This document shows, piece after piece, positions 13,701 through 25,700 of a stretch of DNA of 64,000 bases. Position 1 is the stretch's first letter. Each line of letters starts with the position of its first letter. Source of the stretch: Cydia pomonella (lineage: Eukaryota > Arthropoda > Insecta > Lepidoptera > Tortricidae); assembly GCF_033807575.1 (NCBI RefSeq), contig NC_084718.1:17253991-17317990 (forward strand), read 5' to 3'. The translations under genes and the position numbers were made by a program. The notes under the pieces are model-generated. The model saw only the letters and a program-made list of their open reading frames with translations, had not been told where the DNA came from and did not search any database.

Positions 13701-16700
13701 CAATTGCAGCTATATCATGATTCATGAAATATTAAAACTGGTAATGTACCGGTTTTCATGTATTTGAAGTATTTCAACGGAACCCGCATGCGAGTCCGAT
13801 TAACACTTGGCCGAATCATTTCCATAATCATTCGTTTAGTGTTAACATAAAAGAAACACGTTTAGATAATGATGGCTCATTAAAGAACAACTGAGAACTA
13901 TATTTCCAAAGTGGCTTATTTTCATATGGATTTCATAGAGAAATAAGCCCTAAAAAGACACTCCTCAACTAAAGAATGACTTAGAAATGGTCAGATAAAT
14001 TATATACCTACTTGTCTTTAAGAGCGTTTCCTAGAAATTACACAATACATGATGTCAGTCTTTTTAAAAACCCAATACAATGTAAATCTCCTTTTCAAGT
14101 GCCTCTTCAAAATTCGTCATAGTTTATTTTTGTTGTCTGAAAATGTCACTTGCTTACCAAGACAGTATTTTACGGAATAGTCTTTGTATGAAATGTTTTT
14201 GTATGAATCCGTGAAGCATCATTTGATCAATAAGGTAGTATATAAGAAGTAGTTATTTCAGTTACATTGAACATATCGGTAATATTGACCGTTTCGGCAA
14301 CACTAGTTGGCGTTGTAATATTTACATCTTTCGCGTTTTGAATACATTATCATTTTGATCAGGTCTATCTATATTAAATTCATTTTGTAAAAGTAGTAGT
14401 AAACTCTTTTTTGTTCAAAAACACATAATAAAAGTAACTTACAATTAGGAAAAGTTAAGTACATAGGTGGACTTATCCCTTCCCTTGAAATTGAATTAAT
14501 TTTGTTTACCTTTATTTCCGAGTTTTCGCGGTAGGGTAGACCCGCTAAAATTTATATTTTAAATTAAAACATTTGGTGATGTTGGCCGTTTCGATAACAT
14601 TGGTCGTGTCGGTCGGTGTGATCATGTCTACGATGGCGATGGTTAGGGTTATCTTGTTGAAACTTCGGTAACATTCAACATGTCACATCCGGACCGTTGG
14701 TGGTTCGTGCGACCATTTCGCCAATAGCGATGGTTGGGTTCACTCGTAGCACGTAACTTAGCAATTTCACATGTCACTTACCTCAGTAACATTGAAAATG
14801 TCGGTAACTTTGGCCGTTCGGTAACATTGGTAGTTTTGGTGGTCGGTATGATCGTTTCAACGATGGCTTTGGTCAGGTTCCCTCGTAGTGCGTAATTTAG
14901 CAATTTCACATGTCACTTACCTCAGTAACATTGACGATGTCAGTAACATTGGCCGTTTCGGTAACATTGGTAGTGTTGGTGGTCGGTATGATCATTTCAA
15001 CGATGGCGATGGTCAGGTTCCCTCGTAGTGCGTAATTTAGCAATTTCACATGTCACTTACCTCAGTAACATTGACGATGTCAGTAACATTGGCCGTTTCG
15101 GTAACATTGGTAGTGTTGGTGGTCGGTATGATCATTTCAACGATGGCGATGGTCAGGTTCCCTCGTAGTGCGTAATTTAGCAATTTCACATGTCACTTAC
15201 CTCAGTAACATTGAAGATGTCAGTAACATTGGCCGTTTCGGTAACATTGGTAGTGTTGGTGGTCGGTATGATCATTTCAACGATGGCGATGGTCAGGTTC
15301 ACTCGTAGCGCGTAATTCAGCATGAAGCCGAGGAGCACCATAATGTTTAACACTTGAACGCATGTTAGACATCCTGCAGACAAGAGAAAATGGATTTAAT
15401 ATGGGTAGAAAACTTAAAACTGGTTAGGTTATTACTAAGACTAACAGACTAGGACTCGCACACCTTACTTGTTTAGCTCTTAGCAGAAGCTCTTAGCTGA
15501 AGTAAAGTGCTACTATTATAAATTAATTATACAAATCTTATGAGAATAAAATATCTTAAAGCCATAAACCATAATTTAACGTCCGTCCAGGCGTTCCAGA
15601 TACCGCTAGAGTAACGAAGCCCTAAAAGGGCTATCCGCCATCAGAGTACCAGGCGCAAAATAGGGCAGTGGCGTTCTCTTGTGTCATAGGCCAAGATTTT
15701 GGGTCACTGGCTAAGGAAGTCGGCATTATGTGCATTTTAACAATGTAAATATGAATGTATGTTTACTATAGGGATGTTTACTGTATTTAAAATAAATGAT
15801 TTCACGCCATACGTGAAATAAAGCACCAGAAAAATGTTAGAAAAACCTAGATCGCAGTTATTCTAAGACCCAATTTCTAATTAATAAATCCGAAAGAACT
15901 ATAAAGTGTAGGTAACTTGACCGTGACGTCAATGTTCTGAGCCCCTAGTGTAAATGTCGTTTAGGAAACTCAAAATCCCATACTAAATGAGACTTAACAC
16001 AAACGCGTACGTCACGTCACGAAATCGAATAAATTTACACTATTTACATTTACATTAATTTGTATTTCATAGAAATTCCATAGTGGCTAATCGTTTTGAC
16101 AGTTCGTAAATGGTACTGATTTGACTAACTAAGCAGTCAACTACCCTATTACAGTCAATTCAATAGGAAATAAAAAATTGGCATCGCTTCGCGACAACCA
16201 CTAACTTCCTTACGTAAATGATCAACGTGGGAAAAAAATTGTTTTAAAAATAGCAATTCCCACAGGGATCAAGTTCAATGTTCGGCCAGTGTTTTGAAAT
16301 TGTGTCAATTGTTATATTATTTATTAATTATTTGACGATCTGTCTGGCCTAATGGGTAGTGACCCTGGATGGTCCCGGGTTCAAATCCTGGTAAGGGCAT
16401 TTATTTGTGTGATGAGCACGGATGTTTGTTCCCGAGTCATGGCTGTTTTCTATGTATTTAAGTACATACTTATATATTATATACACCGTGTTTTTTTTTA
16501 TTTGCGTTAATTTCGAGGGTGCATTCCTAAGCTTAAATTAAGTAACTTTCTCAAAGATACCGATATTCTAACTAACTCCATTTCGGAGATAATCAATCAT
16601 AAATTTTTATATTATAAGGCCCTTACGAGCGTGTACACTTGCTTTAGGACCTGTTTACTTATTAGTTAGTGTTTAGTGCGAGTTCATACATTTGCTACTA

Positions 16701-19700
16701 AACGTACGTACTATCTCGGACGATCGATGTTAGAAATGACATTGATATGTCACAGTTTTCAATTGTTTGGTTGAGTTAAATGTAATGCCCGTGTTACAAC
16801 AACGCTATATGCAACATTTAGTTACTTTTTATAAAAAAAAAAATAGTAAAAAAAAAAACAAAAAAAAATATTTTTTTTGAAAATTAACTATGCCATTTAG
16901 TTTCCTTAAACGTACTTACCGAAACCCCGGAGTTAACGCAATTCAATAAAAACACGGTGTATATGAGTATCGTTGTCTAAGTACCCACAAGTCACAACAC
17001 AACACAAGCCTTATTGAGCTTACTGTAGGACTTGGTCAATTTGTGTATATATAATATGTCCTATAATATTTATTATTAATTAATTATCTAATCTCTTATC
17101 AAATTACAGTAACATTAACGATTAGGCAAATGATGAGCAATGAATATTTTTCTATCGTCTGCCAGCATTGCTAATTTCTGGTGGTGCGGAATAAACAGAA
17201 TTATTTTTTCTGTAAGTATTAACAATTCATACTACAAATTCTACGAAAAGGGTACATTAGTGATTTATGGTGACACATAAATGGACGGGAAATAGGCACA
17301 GATGTGTCTACTGGAGATGTGTCCGCTCACACATTTGTCTAATGAGGGCTGCTGTTTTAGTGCTCACCAGCTGGCGCCACTGTAGAGTGAGGTCCAGAAA
17401 AACAGATCTCATAATTCTTGTATGCTTATTTTAACAAAATCAATACGTTCTAAGTTCTAATATGCACAAAGGGATTTTGACGTCTATATTTGCCGTTTTT
17501 TTAAAGTGTTTAGTTTTGCTTATAAGTATTATAACTGGCACTTTTTTTAACCACTAACGTTTATTGAACTACAATATATCTAATGTTTACCATGATTAAT
17601 CAAAGATGGTAAAAGATTTACCACAATTATGAATAAGGAGTGCAACTTCGCGATAAACCCCCAAAAATTCTACACATTTGACATTTTGGAAGACCTACGT
17701 CTAGACTAGCGCCCCTAGCGTCGAAATTAAACGTGATAACCCTCATTCCAGTCATTCATTGACAGATTTGTACACGCGGTACACGCCAGACATAATCTGC
17801 TTAGACCATGCAGTGGTTCGTAACTGGTGGTCTGTCTGTAAACCACTGGTGGCTGATGGCCTCTAGGAAAACTTGAAATGGTCCGCGTATTTATAAATAA
17901 AACAACCTACTTACATAAGTACGTAAGCAATCAATAAGTAATTCCAATTTATATTTTACGAGTGGTCAATTATCATTAAAAATTACCATTTTGTTAACAC
18001 ATCTGACGTCTCTACTCTCTAAGTACGTTTATCCCTGGCTATGGTATGGACAGCGTCGTAAAGCGACTACGAGCTAAAGACAAATTATCCATCCAACAAA
18101 ATATTCAGTACTAATCGTCCCGTCAATAAGCGATACAAATGTCACGTTCTATCTCGTTCTAACTAAATAAGTAAAAGCAAGACGCAGTCTTCCTTAGCAA
18201 CAGAAAGTCTGTTAGCTACGCTTGCATGGGCACGTTACGTCAAAACCATTGTCACTATTGCAATCGATCGCCCGCTTTGTCGCCGGACTAACCGACCGCA
18301 TCGATTAGATGGCACATTTGTGTTTGTAGACCTTAAGTCTTGGTGATAAGGTTTGGAATAACTTGGTATGTGATTAAGTCGGAAATTAACATGCAATTTG
18401 GATGCTTACAACGGAAGTTCCTTTGTTGATAGTGTTTAGACTTTAATTGTAGATAAAAACTTCTTTCTTATGTTTGTGAATGCGCGGGTAATTACTTAAT
18501 TTACGGTACGACTAAATTAATTTTGAATTAATCAGAAACGTCTGTAAACGATGCTATGTAGATGACCCTAGGGTGCCTCGCTAAGGCCCATATGGTGGAA
18601 ATATTCGCTGTCCTCGCGTAAAGTCTCGGTAGCTCAGTAAGTCATGTGCTAGGGATCCAGTGTCGCGAGTCCGAGTCTTGTCCGAGACAGTGACCTTTTC
18701 CACTTTTAATTTATTTCTAAGTTTACGATACGACTGTCATCAAACGCGTGGAGTCATGAAAAATAAGCCTACGTTATAAGTTACGTCCAGACCAAGAGAC
18801 GTGGAAGCCAGCGATATGCCAGCTCGTTCAAACTCAAATCTGAACCTGGACCAGCCCAACTGGCAATGGGCTTACAGAAGACCAACCAACCAATCACCAA
18901 CTTATCTGCTTTGCCTAAAGGTTAACTGGTAGAGAATGCCATCCCGCATTAAGTTCGCCTATTGTACAGTGTGTTTTCTTATGTGCAATAACTATTAAAT
19001 AAATAAATAAAATAGCCATAATAACGTATGAAAGAATAGAAATATTAGAAATCTGGATAAGATACGACTTGTGTACGAACTGCATGAGAACTTGTTTTAG
19101 TACATCAAAATCTGTCGGAACTTTGACTATGACACAGAAATCGTACTTCAAGGATGCAGTTTATGGTAAGTATATTTCTTGGTTTTTCGTTTACATTTAT
19201 CTAATAAATGTTTGGTTATTTCAAAATACTGGGGTTTTGGGATACATATCATATCAAACAAAGCACAGAATTGCTATTTAAAATAAAATATTCTCAATTC
19301 TATTCTATTCAAATAGTATTTTGCCATAAGAACAACCATAAACTTTGCATAAATGCGCACCTAAATTACCTTGAGGTCACTATTTACTTCAAAGCGTTGA
19401 GGTTGACAGCATGCATTTTGCAACATTGTACTGACTCACCAAGTTTCTATTACAGTTATTACTTATAATAACAAAGAAGATAAATGTGTTCACAGTGTTC
19501 ACACCCATGAGCACAATAACTATTTTTTATTGTACACAGTACACACCTCTTTTGGATGACGTCACAGAAAATATTGTACACAAAGTACCTACAGGAGATT
19601 CGCCTGACGTTGACGTTTGGCTAGCGTAGTCTGATTTTACATTGTTATCGCTCGAACTATACCTTATACGATGGTGTTTAAACTACCATTGTCCACGTCC

Positions 19701-22700
19701 ACGACACTCTGACACTCTTCTTAACACTCTTAGGATTACCCTGGAACTATACTCGTATTCATTAAATTAGGTATACATTTTATGGTGTAGGTGCTTGGGT
19801 ACCTAATAAAAAGTCGAGCAATTCATTTATGTCTTATAGGCTTTCAATAAATACTGAATCATAATGACACTGCAATTAATACACTAAATCGAAAGTATTG
19901 AAACCTACGTGACAGTTGGATATTGTGTAAACATCCAGACCAAATTGCTTTCATCTAGCCATTATGAAACAATTAAGGCAAATGTTGACAAAATAATCGT
20001 GGGAACAGTTATTCACTGTTTGGAACAGGTTTGGAGAATATGAATCGTGTGTGAATTATGCAAGATACCGGTTACGCTAAGGGTGATGACCACAGACACA
20101 CTTAAACGTATAGATATCACATTTGTTGTGATTTAGATGCCCAAACGTGATCATTCTGAATGCTGAACACAACGGACGCCTAAATGCAACACGGCTCCCT
20201 GCGCTTGGGTTATAGTTGATTTTTTTTAGACGATCGGAGCTATGAAAAACTTAAATATCACATTTGAAAAAAATGTATAGGTAAGAAAGCCAGGGGCCTA
20301 CCGCGAAAACCGAAATTCGCAAATTGCGGGGATCTTTCTCTTTTACTCTCACTAAGACGTAATTAGAGTGACAGAGAAAAATGCCCGTGACGAATTTCGA
20401 TTTTCCCGGTAGCCGCCCAGAGCAGTGCTGCGTCACACGTCTGGTGTAATTCGGATATTGCTTTACTATTTTTATGTTACACATTACGAATTTTTATCAA
20501 TTCTTTCACGAATCTATTCAGACTATTTCAGACAACTAAAGAAATGCATGTATAGACAAAAAACCGGCCAAGTGCGAGTGGGACTCGCGCACGAATGGTT
20601 CCGTACCATTATCTATAAAAACGGCGAAAAAAATCGTTGTTTGTATGGGAGGCCCCTTAAATATTTATTTTATTCTGTTTAGTATTTGTTATTATAGCGG
20701 CAACAGAAATACATCATGTGTGAAAATTTCAACTGTCTAACTATCACGGTTCATAAGATACAGCCTGGTGGCATTGGCAGACGGACGGACGGACAGCGGA
20801 GTCTTAATAATAGCATCCCGTTTTACCCTTCGGGTGCGGAACCCTAAAAGTACACAACACTTATAACTCTCAATTTATTTAACATCGCAAAAAACTCTAT
20901 TTAAATTGTATGAAATGAGCTCTGCAAAGGACGATCTTAATCATGCGAAGCTGGCCTGCTTTTGCGTGGTCTTTATAAATATATGTCTCTGGAGGTTAAT
21001 TTTAATATGTGACACAAGGACGAGTCCGTGCAGTATGTAAATGTCAAGCGTAGGGAGAGTTTTATAGATTTTAGAATTCATTTGGTAGGACGGGCCGGCA
21101 ACCCAGAGGTTGCGAGTTCGATTCTCATCCGAGGCGGTTATAATCATTTAAAAATATATTAAACAACAGTAGTTGTAAAGAATTATTTTGCGCGTGAATG
21201 TGCGCACTTCATATATTTTTACCGTCAAGGTTAAGAAAACACATAAGTATTTATCTTTAATTATTGTAGTCTATACAAAAATTTGCGAAAAAGTTGGCAA
21301 GCAGGGAATCAACAAAACGCGTAATAAACTAAAAATACTAATGGTTAATACTAGATAATGGGATAAAAACGCTTGGCTAGAGTAAGAAAACTACGTAGCG
21401 AATGAAGTATGTAGTAACGAACATTAAAATACTCTTAATTGTAAAGCTACTTAAGTATACCAAGTTATCGATACCAAGGAAGAACTGTTTTTTTTCACAG
21501 CTAGAGGCAGACCAAGGTAAGTTGGCAGCTTCATAATTTTTTAATTACAGGGATTAAAGAGATTTCTTTTATTTTGTTCTACGTACTTTGGGGTGAAGTG
21601 AACCTTTGCCGACCAGACACAATTACAACATTTAAAGGACTTGACATCTCCGTCCTTAGGAGAAGCAGGTGAGCACCTTATTAGTAACATTACGAAATTA
21701 ATAAATGTCATGTTCGCAGGTAATGTTCATCCAGACATTTTGCCCATTTTATACGGGGCAAACTTAATTGCCTTGTCTAAAAAGGATGGAGGGGTAAGGC
21801 CGATTGCTGTTGGTGCAACACTTCGCCGATTGGCTTCCAAAATTGCAGTTCGACACATCCTGCCAAAACTTCAAAAATCTTTTGAACCAACTCAATTAGG
21901 CTTTGGAATCAAAGGAGGCTGCGAAGCCGCCGTGCATGCCCTCCGGACCTTCCTTAGCAACGGCCAGTGCGAAGTGTTGCTCAAAATTGATGTCAAAAAT
22001 GCATTTAATTCTTTGGACAGAGATACCTTGTTGGCAGAAGTAAAATCTAACATTCCAGAATTGTATAACTATCTCCTCCACTGTTACGCGGATCCAACTA
22101 AATTAATGTACCGGTCAAACGAATTGTCTTCAGAAGTCGGCTGCCAACAAGGAGATCCTCTGGGGCCTGCAATTTTCAGTTTGGCAATACACCCTATAAT
22201 CAAAAATTTGACATCTAAATTTAACGTTTGGTACCTGGATGACGGGACCCTAGGAGGTGACTCGAATACTGTATTAGCCGATCTTTCCGTAATAATTGAT
22301 AAATTTAAATCCATCGGCCTAGAATTAAATTTCGACAAATGTGAACTATTTATTCAAAATTCTCATATTAACCTTGATAACTTGAAACAAAAATTCAACC
22401 AACTTGCACCTAACATTAAGTTACTCGACAAAAGTAACCTTTGCCTCCTGGGATCCCCTATATTCGAAGAAAATTTTGCAAATTTTGTTCAAAATTCTGT
22501 TTCCAAATTCGAAAATCATTCTCACCGGTTGCTAGAAATTAGCCCTCATTATGCATTAAGTATTATAAAATTCTGCCTATTTGTCCCTAAATTAACTTAT
22601 GTGCTTCGCTGCTGTCCCCTTTGGAAAAATCAAAATCTTCTGTTACAGATAGACTGTTTAATTAAAAGTAATCTAGAATCCGTTCTCAATATCCAGCTAA

Positions 22701-25700
22701 ACGAGCAGTCTTGGATCCAAGGATCCCTTCCCATCCGGCATGGTGGGTTAGGAATCCGCAAAACGTCCAGTGTGGCTTTACCAGCATTTTTGTCCTCAGC
22801 CCATAGCTCATCCAGTCTCATAGGAAAAATCCTACGAACAAACTGTGAGGCTACGGGCTTGGCTGATGCCAAAAATGCTTGGCCAGTTGCTTGCCCCGGT
22901 CAAAATTTTCCCGAACACCCGAAATCTCAAAGGAGCTGGGACGACATTGCATGTAAATTTACCGTATCTTCTTTACTAAATGATTCCGACACCGAGGGAC
23001 GAGCCAGACTCCTAGCTGCAGGAACACGGGAAGCTGGATACTGGCTCCATGCGCACCCCTCCCCAAATTTAGGCACGTTTCTAAATCCCGACACACTTCG
23101 TATTGCAGTTTGCCTTCGTCTCGGGGTCCCGGTCTGCGCCCCCCATCGCTGCCCCTGCGGAAGTGAAGTTGACCAACTAGGGCACCACGGACTTTCCTGC
23201 CAACGAAGCGCTGGCCGCTTTTCAAGACATGCTGCCCTCAATGACATCATCCGCCGGTCTCTAGCCTCAGTTAATGTGCCGGCTCTTTTAGAGCCGACCG
23301 GTATATCCAGAACTGACGGCAAGAGACCGGACGGGATGTCCCTGATTCCGTGGAGTATGGGACGGGTGCTGGTGTGGGATGCAACCTGTGTAGACACACT
23401 AGCCCCGTCACATCTCCACCGAACTTCCGTGAGGGCAGCGACAGCGGCAGAGGCGGCGGAGAACGCCAAGGTAGGAAAGTACAGGGGTATCGGCGCCGAG
23501 TACAATTTTATTCCATTCGGTGTCGAGACCCTTGGTCCGTGGGGCCCTGGCGCTCTGAGTCTCTTCAAAGATCTGTCTAAGAGACTCAGAGACGCCACAG
23601 GAGATCAAAGAGCTGGCAGCTTCCTCGCTCAACGCATCAGTCTAACGATCCAGCGAGGAAATGCTGCCAGCGTCTTCGGTACTATGCCGCAGGGGCCATT
23701 TTTAGATTTATTTTAGTTTTAGATTTAATTTAGTTATATTTTAGTTTTAGTTTACATTATTAATTGTTTATAAGGTTATATTATTGTACTAATAAATATT
23801 AAAAAAAAAAAAAAAAAAAAAAAATTACAACATAATAAAAATGAAATGAGAGTATGGAATGCATAGAAAACGTGCCAGATTCAACGCTCCTTAGCGTAGC
23901 CATCTCTCTCTATCAATCTTCCATATTAGTGCGACAGTTTCGTACGCTTGGCTACGCACCCGGCTCCGCTCCTGGTTCACTAAGTTTGCACCGAATTCGC
24001 AGTGACTTTAGGAAAAATTCCTAGCTGAGCAACTTTTCAAATCTTGAAATATTGAAGCTGTTTCGGTCGCTCTGCGGCGTGCGGGAGTGAATGCGTGTGA
24101 TAACAACAGCTGCAGCTCGGACTAAAATTTCCACGCAAAAAACGCAAAAATCTAAATTTCGCTCTCGACTCGTTTCCTCTTCCAAACCGCAACCAATCAT
24201 TATGAAATTCTGGAAACTGCAAGAGGAAGAAATAATCTATGCCGCTATGTTTTGATATTTTTGGATATTTGTTCTAATATTTTGTATGCTACGCCTTTTT
24301 TGCAGGCAATTCAATTCATCGGTTTTTGCGATTTTCGAGGCGCTGTAAGTTTCTTCAAAATAAATTAATCTAAAAAAGCAAAATACATATATGCCATAGC
24401 GGCACACATATTGATGATTTTGATCTTATTTGAAAAGATCATTGCTCTAGGTTAAAAATCCAGGGAGGAAACAGTCGAGAGCGTTTGTATGGAGAAATCA
24501 CAATCATACTAAAAAAAGTCAATTTTACAATGTAACACTAAGCCCACAACGATAAGTGAACGAGTCAACAACAACAATACGTAACAGATAGATGACGAGT
24601 TTGTTAACGTTCTAAAATAGATTGGAAAATAACTGATTACCAGGAAATTTTGGATTTTAGTGTTATCAATGGGACAGTTCCAGTTTTGAAACGAATATAC
24701 GATAACGCGCGAATTACACAAATTTAACCTTTAATGGCATGTCAATACGAACCAAGGCATCAGTCCTTGTGAATGACACGATCTACATATATTGTATACT
24801 TCAGTACGCAACAGAATTGAATGGCACGGATAGGATGGTCAGGCATATCGACGTGACAGCGTGATAGTGACCAAATCGCCCGTGACGTTTCCTCTGTCAC
24901 ATGGAAAGTTTCGTCCATCATAGGGCCGCTGATAAATTGGCTACTTTTACGAATTGAATAGGCAGTCAAATAGGTTATACTGGATGATTTTGGGCTCAAA
25001 TCAAAAATATGTCTGATGGTCATACTAAACAGCTTGCTAAGCGTTAAGCTGTATCTTTTACTGAGATCTGTCAATAAAGAGTATTCTATCAATCTATCTA
25101 AACCAATATCCTGAAAAAAAAAAAACCAGGATTATATTTTTTTCACGTTTTTCATATCGGTCCCATGGGACACCTTGTCCAGTATCTTTAACATTCTTGA
25201 CATTCAGGATCACGACCCCAAAATACTATATCAAAATAATCCTAAGCACCCATATTATATTCTACTTAGCATATCAATCCTGATGGCTTCAATATGCAAT
25301 TCATCATTACAGGTAAATTAACACTTTTTGGCGTTTGAAACTCTAGGTCCGTGGGGTCTCAGCGCGCACAAGTTTTTTGCAGAAATCGCGAAGCGTCCGG
25401 TTGACGTAACTGGTGACCGAAGAGCTGGCTTGGTACAATGCCTCAAGGGCCCATTTTAGATTTAAGCTAGTTATATTAATCCTCTGTTTATATCCATTAT
25501 GTATTATTACTTTTTTTTTTTTTTAAATAAACTCAGATACAAAATCAAGAGTCTTGCGCGGTTCATCCGTGGCCACAAGCTACAAATGTATTCGCACCGA
25601 AACGTGCCAAAACCACTAAAAGCAGTAAAAGTACCGCCAAAGCGAAGTGCAATGAGTTAGCACAAGACCCACCGTTAGCCTCTTCGTTGCAATTAACCGC

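Noticed and set aside
16350..16400. tRNA gene with GGTTCAAATCC box B
   Set aside because: Repeated many times with an identical downstream body and tail, and the cloverleaf is incomplete. It is SINE family A.
21085..21140. Possible tRNA-like unit (GCGAGTTCGATTCTC box B)
   Set aside because: No matching acceptor stem or A-box at the right distance. At most a worn SINE head.
22927..23598. A 223-codon minus-strand frame opposite the LINE endonuclease region
   Set aside because: Antisense shadow of a GC-rich coding region. The plus-strand frame has RT and endonuclease motifs.
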